Shown: positions 15,773 to 23,852 of the stretch, in pieces | Position numbering within the stretch: the first letter of the stretch is position 1 | How the letters are laid out: each line of letters starts with the position of its first letter | Origin: Achromobacter sp. UMC46 | GTDB lineage: Bacteria; Pseudomonadota; Gammaproteobacteria; Burkholderiales; Burkholderiaceae_B | DNA length: 64,000 nt | Assembly: GCF_014170335.1 (NCBI RefSeq) | Contig: NZ_LZZS01000005.1 | Coordinates: 248,001-312,000, forward strand | Direction: 5' to 3' | Translations under genes and position numbers: made by a program | Notes under the pieces: generated by a model | Databases searched by the model: none | What the model saw: only the letters and a program-made list of their open reading frames with translations | Told to the model about the DNA's origin: nothing

Positions 15773-16618
15773 TCACCCCCCCGGCCGATGCTGCGCCAGC
15801 ACTTCATGCAGCGACTGCGCCGCGCGCTGCAACACCGGCACCGCCCGCAACAGATCATCCAGCATGACCCGCGCAGTCGGCGCATGACACGCCACGGCTG
15901 CCACTACCCTATCCTCCGCATCCTTGACCGGCACCGCCACTGCGCTCATGCCGCGCACGAATTCCTCGTTGTCGATGCCGATTCCGCGCGCCGCCAGCCG
16001 TTCCAGCTCCTCTTCCAACTGCGCGGGATCGGTCAACGTGCGCGGCGTGTTCCGCGTCAGCGGCAGGCGCGCCAGCACGCGCCCCCGCTCCAAGCGGTTC
16101 ATGGACGCCAGAAACAGTTTCCCGCTGGCCGTGCAGTGCATCGGCACATGGCTGCCCACGGCGAAGAACAGGCGTAGCGGCTCGGTGGTTTCCACGCGTT
16201 CCATGTAGATCACGCGGTCGCCGTCCGGCGCGGTCAGGTTGCAGGTCTCGCCCAACGTGCCGGCCAATTGCGCCAGTACGGCGCGGCAGGCCCGCGTGAA
16301 TGCCGAGGCCCGCAGCGTCGACAACGCCAGCGATGTGGCCTGCGGCCCGGGCACGAAGCCATGCTCGGTCGGTGTCGCCGCGACGAAGCCGGCGCGCTGC
16401 ATGGCGGCCAGCAGGCGCATCAGCGTGGTCTTCGGCATGTCCAGGCGCTGCGCCAATTGCGCCAGCGTGGGCGGATGCTGGGCCCGCGCCAAATGTTCCA
16501 GCACCACCAGGGCGCGCAGCGATCGCGCGGCCTCCTGCTGCACGGCGGGCGCGTCAACCGGCGCCTGCACCGATGCTGCACTGCGATTTTGAAACCGAAG
16601 TTGCATGTTCCGTTCCAT
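15773..16618 (-). CDS. IclR family transcriptional regulator
   Basis: This 281-residue regulator has an N-terminal winged helix-turn-helix (about residues 32-92, with PTLAQLAQRLDMPKTTLMRLL) and a C-terminal IclR effector-binding domain (about residues 105-275, with PMHCTASGKLFLAS and IDNEEFVRGMSAVAVPV). IclR proteins bind small organic ligands and commonly control catabolic genes next to them. It is divergent from the GMC oxidoreductase, 199 bases away, so it probably controls the oxidoreductase-transporter pair and perhaps the M20/Bug genes further on. The ligand is unknown. Confidence 0.9.
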   Translation of the reverse strand: MERNMQLRFQNRSAASVQAPVDAPAVQQEAARSLRALVVLEHLARAQHPPTLAQLAQRLDMPKTTLMRLLAAMQRAGFVAATPTEHGFVPGPQATSLALSTLRASAFTRACRAVLAQLAGTLGETCNLTAPDGDRVIYMERVETTEPLRLFFAVGSHVPMHCTASGKLFLASMNRLERGRVLARLPLTRNTPRTLTDPAQLEEELERLAARGIGIDNEEFVRGMSAVAVPVKDAEDRVVAAVACHAPTARVMLDDLLRAVPVLQRAAQSLHEVLAQHRPGG

Positions 16619-16817
16619 TTCTCCGCCCCTACGCGTGTTGTGCTTTGCGTGCCGCGCCTGCTTCCTAGAATCGCCTCAATTCCCCGGCCCGCTCGCCGCG
16701 TTGCGAACGAAGGCCGGAACCGGCCCAGTATATAAGTGCGCCCCGCCGCGGCAAGCAGGGTAAACACGCCGTCGGCCGACGTGGCGAAGGCGGACGGCAA
16801 CAGGGAGACAAGGCAAC

Positions 16818-18455
16818 ATGTCCGACACCGTGGATGTCATCGTGGTTGGCGCCGGCTCGGCCGGATGCGTGATGGCCAACCGGCTGAGCGCCGACGGCGC
16901 GCTGTCCGTCTGCCTGCTGGAGGCCGGCCCCAGGGACCGGTCCCCGTGGATACACATCCCCATCGGCTACGGCAAGACGATGTTCCATAAGGTGGTGAAC
17001 TGGGGCTACTACACCGACCCGGACCCGAACATGCTGGGCCGGCGCATCTATTGGCCGCGGGGCCGCACCTTGGGCGGTTCCAGCGCCATCAACGGGCTGA
17101 TCTATATCCGTGGCCAGCGGCAGGATTACGATGCCTGGGCCCGCGCCGGCAACCCCGGCTGGGGCTGGGACGACTGCCTGCCCGCCTTCCGCAAGCTGGA
17201 AAACAACGACCTGGGCGCGGGGCCGACCCGGGGCGTGGACGGCCCCTTGAACGCCACGTCCATCAAGACGCCGCACCCGCTCGTCGAAGCCATGATCGCG
17301 GCGGCCGGCACACAGGGCGTGCCGCACGTTCAGGACTTCAACACGGGCGACCAGGAAGGCGTCGGCTACTACCAGCTGACCACGCGTAATGGCCGCCGCT
17401 GCTCCACAGCCGTCGCCTATCTGCGCCCGGCCGAAGGACGCCCCAACCTGCGCGTGGAAACCGGCGCCCACACGATGGCCGTGCTGTTCGAAGGCAGCCG
17501 CGCCTGCGGCGTGCGGTATCGGCAAGACGGCCAGGTGCGCACCCTGCGGGCGCGGCGGGAAGTCGTGCTGTGCGCGGGCGCGCTGCAATCGCCGCAATTA
17601 CTGCAACTGTCCGGCGTCGGTCCGGCCGCGCTGTTGCGCCAATTCGGCATCGGCGTGGTGCGCGACCTGCCGGGCGTCGGGGAAAACCTGCAAGACCACT
17701 TACAGATACGGCTGATATACGAGACGACGCGCCCCATCACCACCAACGATCAACTGCGCACACTGGCCGGCCGTGCCCGCATGGGGCTGCAATGGCTGCT
17801 GTTCCGCAGTGGTCCGCTGGCGGTCGGCATCAACCAGGGCGGCCTCTTCTGCCGGGTGGACCCGGCCAGCCGCACGCCCGACACCCAGTTCCACTTCGCG
17901 ACGCTGTCGGCCGACCTGGCCGGCGGCAAAGTGCATCCGTTCTCGGGGTGCACGTATTCGGTCTGCCAGTTGCGGCCGTCTTCACGTGGCCAGGTCCGGC
18001 TGCGCAGCGCCGATCCGTTCGAGGCGCCGTCCATGCAGCCTAACTACCTGTCCACCGAGCTGGACCGCCGCATGACGGTCGCCGCCGTCAAGTACGCGCG
18101 CGGGCTGGCCGCGGCGGAACCGCTGGCCGGGTTGATGAAGCGGGAGTTCCGCCCCGGGCCCGACGTGCGCACCGACGACGAGATCCTGCATTTCTGCCGC
18201 GAATACGGCGCCACGATCTTCCACCCTTCCGGCACCGCCAAGATGGGGCCGCGCAGCGACCCGATGGCCGTGGTGGACGAACGCCTGCGCGTGCATGGCG
18301 TGTCCGGCCTGCGGGTCGTGGACTGCTCCATCATGCCGACGCTGGTGTCCGGCAATACCAATGTGCCCGTCGTGATGCTGGCCGAACGCGCGGCCGGCTT
18401 CATGCTGGAGGACCTGAAGGCGACACGGCGGCAGGCAGAGCCGGTCGCCGCCTGA
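16818..18455 (+). CDS. GMC family FAD-dependent oxidoreductase
   Basis: This 545-residue flavoprotein is of the glucose-methanol-choline family. The FAD dinucleotide-binding motif VGAGSAGC lies at about residues 10-17, the GMC signature PRGRTLGGSSAING follows near residue 80-95, and the C-terminal active-site block contains FHPSGTAKMG (catalytic His) and SGNTNVP (the Asn partner). The length fits choline or alcohol dehydrogenase-like members that oxidise primary alcohols to aldehydes. No signal peptide is present. It is followed 77 bases later by an MHS transporter and controlled, by position, by the divergent IclR. The specific alcohol is not known. Confidence 0.92.
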   Translation: MSDTVDVIVVGAGSAGCVMANRLSADGALSVCLLEAGPRDRSPWIHIPIGYGKTMFHKVVNWGYYTDPDPNMLGRRIYWPRGRTLGGSSAINGLIYIRGQRQDYDAWARAGNPGWGWDDCLPAFRKLENNDLGAGPTRGVDGPLNATSIKTPHPLVEAMIAAAGTQGVPHVQDFNTGDQEGVGYYQLTTRNGRRCSTAVAYLRPAEGRPNLRVETGAHTMAVLFEGSRACGVRYRQDGQVRTLRARREVVLCAGALQSPQLLQLSGVGPAALLRQFGIGVVRDLPGVGENLQDHLQIRLIYETTRPITTNDQLRTLAGRARMGLQWLLFRSGPLAVGINQGGLFCRVDPASRTPDTQFHFATLSADLAGGKVHPFSGCTYSVCQLRPSSRGQVRLRSADPFEAPSMQPNYLSTELDRRMTVAAVKYARGLAAAEPLAGLMKREFRPGPDVRTDDEILHFCREYGATIFHPSGTAKMGPRSDPMAVVDERLRVHGVSGLRVVDCSIMPTLVSGNTNVPVVMLAERAAGFMLEDLKATRRQAEPVAA

Positions 18456-18532
18456 AGCACGAACGATATCAGCAGGAAAGCATGGCGAACGGCAACGCAG
18501 AGTGCCCCGCCCCCCCATCAAAGGAGACTGGA

Positions 18533-19873
18533 ATGGCCAAGCAAAACGAAGCTGCGGTGCGCCGCGTCGTCACCGCGTCGCTGATCGGCGCCACGATCGA
18601 GTGGTACGACTTTTTCCTCTACGGTGTCGTGGCGGGCATTGTCTTCAACAAGCTGTACTTTCCCACCGGCGACCCGCTGGTCTCGACCATGCTGGCCTAC
18701 ACCACGTTCGCGGTGGGCTTCGTGACGCGGCCGCTGGGCGGCCTGATCTTCGGCCATTTCGGCGACCGCATCGGCAGGAAAAGCATGCTGGTGATGACGC
18801 TGATGATCATGGGCGTGTCCACGTTCCTGATCGGCCTGGTGCCCACCTACGACAGCATCGGCGTCTGGGCGCCCATCCTGTTGCTGCTGCTGCGCGTGTT
18901 CCAGGGCATCGGCCTGGGCGGCGAATGGGGCGGCGCGGTGCTGATGGCCTATGAATACGCGCCGCCGGGCAAGAAAGGCTTCTACGCGTCGCTGCCGCAG
19001 ATCGGGCTGGCGATCGGCCTGTGCCTGGCCTCCGGCACCGTGGCGCTGCTGTCCACCTTGCTGACGGATGAGCAGTTCATGGCCTGGGGCTGGCGCATCG
19101 CCTTCCTGGCGTCGGCGGCCATGGTGCTGGTGGGCATGTACATCCGCCTGAACATCAAGGAAACGCCCGAGTTCACGGCCGTCAAGGAAAGCAACGCCGA
19201 AAGCCGCATCCCCTTTTTCGACATGCTCAAGCGCTATCCGGGCAATGTCTTCAAGGGCATGGGGGCCCGCTACATCGACGGCGTGTTCTTCAACGTGTTC
19301 GGCGTGTTCTCGATCTCGTACCTGACGCAAACGGTGCAGATCACGCGGACCGAGGCGCTGACGGGCGTGATGGCGGCGGCCCTGGTGATGTGCTTCTTCA
19401 TCCCGTTCTTCGGCCGCCTGTCCGACCGCATCGGCCGCACCCGCGTCTACTTCTGGGGCTCGCTGATCACCGCCGCGGCATCGTTCCCCGGCTTCTGGCT
19501 GATGCTGCACAGCGAGGGCAGCGTGATGCTGATCTGGTTGGCCATCATCATCCCCTTCGGCATTTTCTACGCCGCCATCTATGGCCCCGAGGCCGCGCTG
19601 TTCTGCGAGCTCTTCGACGCCAAGGTGCGCTACACCGGCATCTCGTTCGTCTACCAGTTCTCGGGCATCTTCGCCTCGGGCATCACGCCCATCATCGCCA
19701 CCGCCCTGCTCAAGACAGGCGGCGGCCAGCCTTGGCTGATTTGCCTGTACGTGCTCTTTGCCGGGGTGGTGTCGGCGCTGTGCGCATGGCTGATCGGACG
19801 CGGCCGGCCGGCGGAAGAACCCGTCGGCCAACCCGCCCCGCCGCTGGCCCGCACCGGCTTGCGCAAGGCCTGA
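18533..19873 (+). CDS. MFS transporter, metabolite:H+ symporter (MHS) family
   Basis: This 446-residue permease has 12 predicted helices and the MHS-type signatures: ATIEWYDFFLYG in helix 1, the loop GHFGDRIGRKS between helices 2 and 3, and the Gly-rich GIGLGGEWGGAVL in helix 4-5. MHS carriers import organic acids, betaines and related solutes with protons. The start at 18533 has a strong AAAGGAG before it; an upstream in-frame ATG lacks this. It probably imports the substrate or product of the GMC oxidoreductase just upstream. It ends convergent with the M20 gene. Confidence 0.9.
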   Translation: MAKQNEAAVRRVVTASLIGATIEWYDFFLYGVVAGIVFNKLYFPTGDPLVSTMLAYTTFAVGFVTRPLGGLIFGHFGDRIGRKSMLVMTLMIMGVSTFLIGLVPTYDSIGVWAPILLLLLRVFQGIGLGGEWGGAVLMAYEYAPPGKKGFYASLPQIGLAIGLCLASGTVALLSTLLTDEQFMAWGWRIAFLASAAMVLVGMYIRLNIKETPEFTAVKESNAESRIPFFDMLKRYPGNVFKGMGARYIDGVFFNVFGVFSISYLTQTVQITRTEALTGVMAAALVMCFFIPFFGRLSDRIGRTRVYFWGSLITAAASFPGFWLMLHSEGSVMLIWLAIIIPFGIFYAAIYGPEAALFCELFDAKVRYTGISFVYQFSGIFASGITPIIATALLKTGGGQPWLICLYVLFAGVVSALCAWLIGRGRPAEEPVGQPAPPLARTGLRKA

Positions 19874-19882
19874 TCGCGGCGC

Positions 19883-19912
19883 GCGGCCCCGGGCTCGGAT
19901 GCGCGGGGCCGC
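19883..19912. terminator. GC-rich hairpin between convergent genes
   Basis: The arms GCGGCCCC and GGGGCCGC form a perfect 8-bp stem with a 14-base loop in the 43 bases between the convergent MHS transporter and M20 genes. There is no T tract, so intrinsic termination is uncertain; it may only pause polymerase or protect 3' ends. Confidence 0.4.
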
Positions 19913-19916
19913 AGGT

Positions 19917-21116
19917 TCAGGCGCGCGGCGGCCGCGCGAACCAGGCCTCGGCCAGCTTCACGAACGCGCTGGCGCCGATCGGCAACAGCGCGTCGTTGAA
20001 GTCGTAGCTGGTGTTGTGGACCAGGCACGGCCCGTGGCCGTGGCCCAGTTCGCGATGGCCGCCGTCGCCGTTGCCGATGAAGCAATAGCTGCCCGGCACC
20101 GCTTCCAGCATGAAGGAAAAGTCCTCCGCCGCCATGATCGGCGTTTGCGCCACCACGCGCTCTGGGCCGACCACCTGGGCCAGCGCCTCGCGCAAGAAGG
20201 CGGTTTCGGCCTCGTGGTTGATGGTCGACGGATAGTGCCGGGTGAAGACGAATTCGCATTCGGCGCCGAACATGGCCGCCACATGGTGCGCGACCTCGCC
20301 CATGCGGCGCTCGATCAGGTCCAGGGTTTCGGCCGTATAGGCGCGCACCGTGCCCCCCAGTTCGCAGGTGTCGGGGATGACGTTGACGGCCTCGCCCGCC
20401 CGCAACGTGGTCACGGAAATGACGGCCGTCTCCAGCGGTTTCTTGTTGCGGCTGATGATGGTCTGGAAGGCCTCGATCATCTGGCCCGCCGCCGGTATGG
20501 GGTCGATGGCCAGGTGCGGCATGGCCGCATGGCCGCCCTTGCCGCGGATCGTCACGTGGAATTCGCTGTTGGACGCCAGCACGGGGCCGGACGACGACGC
20601 GAAACTGCCCTCCGGGATGCCGGGCATGTTGTGCATGCCGAACACGGCTTCCATCGGGAATTTCTGGAACAGGCCGTCGCGCATCATCTCGCGCGCGCCG
20701 CCGCCGCGCTCTTCGGCGGGCTGGAAGATCAGGTAGACGGTGCCGTCGAAATTGCGGTGCTGCGCCAGATACTGGGCCGCGCCCAGCAGCATGGCGGTGT
20801 GCCCGTCGTGGCCGCAGGCGTGCATCACTCCCGGGTGCTTGCTGGCATGCGCGAACTGGTTCGCCTCCTGCATCGGCAACGCGTCCATGTCGGCGCGCAG
20901 ACCCAGCGTGCGCGACGAGGTGCCGTTGCGGATCACGCCCACCAGCCCGGTCTTGCCGAAGCCGCGGTGCAGCGGGATGCCCCACCCTTCCAGCAGTTCG
21001 GCCACCCGCTGCGCGGTGCGGTTCTCTTCGAACGCCAGTTCGGGATGCGCATGGATGTCGCGCCGGATGTCGCGGATGGAGGGCGCGTGTTCAACAATCT
21101 CTTCAATCAGGTTCAT
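19917..21116 (-). CDS. M20 family amidohydrolase (hippurate hydrolase-like)
   Basis: This 399-residue metallo-amidohydrolase is of the M20D type (hippurate/aminoacylase/IAA-amino acid hydrolases). Metal ligands are visible in order: ACGHDGHT near residue 103, the Glu pair in PAEERGGG near residue 138, and FGMHNMPG near residue 162. A late His near the C-terminus (VHNTSYDFND) completes the site, and ADMDALP precedes the first. It hydrolyses N-acyl amino acids or similar amides in the cytoplasm. It lies 63 bases downstream of the Bug receptor gene on the same strand, which suggests the receptor captures its substrate. Confidence 0.9.
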   Translation of the reverse strand: MNLIEEIVEHAPSIRDIRRDIHAHPELAFEENRTAQRVAELLEGWGIPLHRGFGKTGLVGVIRNGTSSRTLGLRADMDALPMQEANQFAHASKHPGVMHACGHDGHTAMLLGAAQYLAQHRNFDGTVYLIFQPAEERGGGAREMMRDGLFQKFPMEAVFGMHNMPGIPEGSFASSSGPVLASNSEFHVTIRGKGGHAAMPHLAIDPIPAAGQMIEAFQTIISRNKKPLETAVISVTTLRAGEAVNVIPDTCELGGTVRAYTAETLDLIERRMGEVAHHVAAMFGAECEFVFTRHYPSTINHEAETAFLREALAQVVGPERVVAQTPIMAAEDFSFMLEAVPGSYCFIGNGDGGHRELGHGHGPCLVHNTSYDFNDALLPIGASAFVKLAEAWFARPPRA

Positions 21117-21179
21117 GGCTGCCGGTGCCGGCTCCGTGGACGGAGCCGTTGATTCCAGGTTTGAGGGAAAGGGTGAAGG

Positions 21180-22253
21180 TCAGTCGGGCTTGATGCCCAG
21201 CTTGCGCAGCACGGGGCCCGAGGCCTCGCGCTCGTCGGCGACGCGTTGGGCGAAGGCCTCGGCGCTCAGATGGTACGGCAGCGACCCGTGGCTGGCGTAC
21301 ATCTGTCGCATGGCGCCGTCCTGCTGCGCGCGGCCGATCTCGGCGTTCAAGCGCTGGATGATGGCGTCAGGCGTGCCGGCGCGGGCCGCCAGCCCCAGCC
21401 ACACCGCACCGTCAAAGCCGCGGAAATCCTGCTGCGCCAACGTCGGCGCGCGGCCAAAGGCCGCATCGGGCACGGCGTCGCTGATCGCCACCACGCGCAG
21501 GCGCCCTTCCTTGACCATGGGTTCGACCAGCGCGGTTCCGGCGAAATACATCTGCGTGTCGCCGGCAAGCACGGAATTGAGCGCCCCGGTGCCCGTCTTG
21601 AACGGCACGTGCATGATGTCCACGCCGGCCTGTTCGCGCAGCATTTCGAACAGCACGTGCGGCGGGCTGCCGTTGCCCGACGACGCGTAGTTCAACCGGC
21701 CCGGCTGCTGGCGCGCCAGCGCGAACAGTTGCGCCAGCGATTGCGCGGGCACCTTGTCGTTGACCGTCAGCGCCATCGGGATGACCGCCAGCGGGCTGAC
21801 CGGCACGACGTCGCGCACCGGGTCGTACGTCAGGGCCGGAAAGATATAGGGATTCCACACCAGATGGGCGTTGGTGACGAGCGCCAGCGTGTAGCCATCG
21901 GGCGGTGCCGATTTGAGCTGCTGCATAGCCAGCAGGCCGCCGGCGCCGGGCTTGTTCTCGACCACGACGGGTTGGCCCAAGGCGTGGTGCAGCCGCTCGG
22001 CCAGCGGCCGGGCGAACAGGTCGGGCAGGCTGCCCGGACCGCCGTTAACCACGATGGTCACTGGCCGCGCCGGCCAGTCCGCCGCCAGTGCCGGCACGCC
22101 GGCCGCCAGCGTGGCGCTGGCTGCCAAGCCGGCCCAGGCCCACCGCAACCTGCTCCAAAACCCCGCGGGGCGCACCGCTGGCGCGCGCCCGGCACGCGGG
22201 GACGCCGCGCCGGATAGCTGCCGGCACGGCCGGCTGTCGCATGGACGTATCAC
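21180..22253 (-). CDS. Bug/TctC-type periplasmic receptor
   Basis: This 357-residue protein is of the Bug (TctC) family, periplasmic solute receptors greatly expanded in Bordetella and Achromobacter. After a long N-terminal extension and a signal peptide (hydrophobic AASATLAAGVPALAA, cleavage near residue 58) comes the typical start WPARPVTIVV, the loop VVENKPGAGG and the VPFKTGTGALNSVLAGDTQM segment. The start codon is GTG with GAGGAG nine bases before it. No TctAB membrane genes are nearby, as is usual for this family. It is coupled with the M20 gene, so an N-acyl amino acid or carboxylate ligand is plausible. Confidence 0.85.
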   Translation of the reverse strand: MIRPCDSRPCRQLSGAASPRAGRAPAVRPAGFWSRLRWAWAGLAASATLAAGVPALAADWPARPVTIVVNGGPGSLPDLFARPLAERLHHALGQPVVVENKPGAGGLLAMQQLKSAPPDGYTLALVTNAHLVWNPYIFPALTYDPVRDVVPVSPLAVIPMALTVNDKVPAQSLAQLFALARQQPGRLNYASSGNGSPPHVLFEMLREQAGVDIMHVPFKTGTGALNSVLAGDTQMYFAGTALVEPMVKEGRLRVVAISDAVPDAAFGRAPTLAQQDFRGFDGAVWLGLAARAGTPDAIIQRLNAEIGRAQQDGAMRQMYASHGSLPYHLSAEAFAQRVADEREASGPVLRKLGIKPD

Positions 22254-22345
22254 TCTGCTTGTCTCCTCGTGCGCCTGCCGCCGGCCGAAGGCCAGGGAGT
22301 GCCAGCCGGCAAATGGCGGCGCTTTTTTTCTACGATAAGCAGCAT

Positions 22346-22378
22346 AAATCTCGACGTCAATAATTTTTATCGAGATTT
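22346..22378. promoter_or_regulatory. inverted repeat upstream of the Bug gene
   Basis: The arms AAATCTCG and CGAGATTT enclose 17 AT-rich bases, between the end of the RND outer membrane gene and the start of the Bug gene. The position about 95-125 bases upstream of the Bug start fits an operator. On the minus strand it could instead help end the RND operon, though no T tract follows. Confidence 0.4.
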
Positions 22379-22395
22379 TGGAAAATAGGGCTAAA

Positions 22396-23847
22396 TCATC
22401 CCTCCCCGGGCTGTTCCGCCGGCCGCGCGCCCGGCCATCCCCCGCCCAGCGCCTTGAACAGGGTCGCCAACGCGATCTGGCGCTGGGTGCTGACCTCGAT
22501 GTAGCTCAACTGGTCGGTGAACGCGCTGCGCTGGGCGTCCAGGTAGCGCAGGTGGCTGTCCACCCCGCCGCGGTAACGGGCTTCCGACAGGCGCATGGCT
22601 TCCTGGCTGGATGCGGCCAATGCCCGCCGCGACGCTTCTTCGCGCCGCAGCGTGTCGGTGGCGGCCAGCGCGTCGGCCACCTCCTTGAATGCCGTCTGGA
22701 TGGTCTTTTCGTACGCCGCCACCGCGATGTCCTTGCGCACGTGGGACAGGTCCAGGTTGGCCGTGTTGCGTCCGCCCGCGAAGATCGGCAGCGTGATCTG
22801 CGGCGTGAACGACCAGGCGCGCTGGCCCCCGTCGAACAAGTTGGACAGGTCGGCGCTGGAAGAGCCGAACAGGCCGGTCAGCGAAATGCTGGGGAAGAAC
22901 GCCGCCCGCGCCGCGCCGATGCTGGCGTTGCGCGACTGCAGCTGGTGTTCGGCAGCGAGGATGTCGGGCCGGCGTTCCAGCAGTTCCGACGGCGCGCCCG
23001 CCGCGATCTCCTGCAGCAGCACGGGCGAAGTCGCCAGTTGTTGAGGCAGGTACGGGCCCAGGTCGTTGACGCCCACCAGCAGGGCCAGCGCATTGCCGGC
23101 CTGGCGCACTTCGCGGTCCATCCGTTCCAGCTCCGCCCGCGCCTGCTCGGTCAGGCCCAGCGCTTCCTGGTAGTCCAGCGCCGTGGCCGCCCCGGCCTGA
23201 CGCCGTTTGACGATCAGTTCCAGCGATGATTCACGGCTGGCCAGTGTCTGGCGCGTGACCAGCAGGCGGCGCTGCGCGCTGTCGCGCGTCAGATACGCCT
23301 GGATCACTTCCGCCACCAGGCTGATCCGGGCGCTGTGGGCGGTTTCCTCGGTGGCCAGGTACTCCTGCAGCGCGGCGTCCGACAGGCTGCGCACACGCCC
23401 GAACAAATCGATCTCGAACGACGTCAGGCCGATTCCGGCTTGATAGGTGCTTTGCACGCCCGCGCTGCCCGTGCCGCTCAGGTCGCCCGGCACCCGTTGG
23501 CGCGTGCCCGTGCCTTGGGCATTGAACCCCGGCACGCGGTCGGCGCGTTCGATCCGGTACTGGGCGCGCGCCGCTTCGATGTTCAGCACGGCCTGGCGCA
23601 GGTCGCGGTTGTTCTCAAGCGCCAGCGCCACCAGTTGACGCAGCGGCGCATCGGTCACGAACGACTGCCAGTCCAGCGTCGCCGCCGCCGACGGCGCTGC
23701 GGGCGCGGCCGCCTGATTGAACCCCGCCGGATACTGCGCGGGAATCGGCGCGTCGGGCCGTTGGTGGACGGGCGCCAGCGAGCATCCCGCCAATACCGCG
23801 CTCAGGGCCAGGGCGCTAAGGCGCAAGGGGAAAAAGGTTTGCATCAT
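22396..23847 (-). CDS. RND efflux outer membrane lipoprotein, NodT/OprM family
   Basis: This 483-residue outer membrane factor is the TolC-like exit duct of the RND pump. It begins with a lipoprotein signal (lipobox LAGC, Cys22) and contains two repeats of the OEP domain with long helices and the characteristic RRPDILAAEHQL, LTGLFG and ALGGGW segments near the C-terminus. Two adjacent ATG codons (23847, 23844) follow AGGA; the first is listed. It starts six bases after the permease stop, so it is the third gene of the adaptor-permease-OMF operon. It resembles OprM-type factors. Confidence 0.92.
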   Translation of the reverse strand: MMQTFFPLRLSALALSAVLAGCSLAPVHQRPDAPIPAQYPAGFNQAAAPAAPSAAATLDWQSFVTDAPLRQLVALALENNRDLRQAVLNIEAARAQYRIERADRVPGFNAQGTGTRQRVPGDLSGTGSAGVQSTYQAGIGLTSFEIDLFGRVRSLSDAALQEYLATEETAHSARISLVAEVIQAYLTRDSAQRRLLVTRQTLASRESSLELIVKRRQAGAATALDYQEALGLTEQARAELERMDREVRQAGNALALLVGVNDLGPYLPQQLATSPVLLQEIAAGAPSELLERRPDILAAEHQLQSRNASIGAARAAFFPSISLTGLFGSSSADLSNLFDGGQRAWSFTPQITLPIFAGGRNTANLDLSHVRKDIAVAAYEKTIQTAFKEVADALAATDTLRREEASRRALAASSQEAMRLSEARYRGGVDSHLRYLDAQRSAFTDQLSYIEVSTQRQIALATLFKALGGGWPGARPAEQPGEG

Positions 23848-23852
23848 GAGTC

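Noticed and set aside
16818..18455. Choline dehydrogenase (betA)
   Set aside because: GMC family is certain but no betaine-aldehyde dehydrogenase, BetI or choline transporter is adjacent, and the regulator is IclR, so the specific name is not justified.
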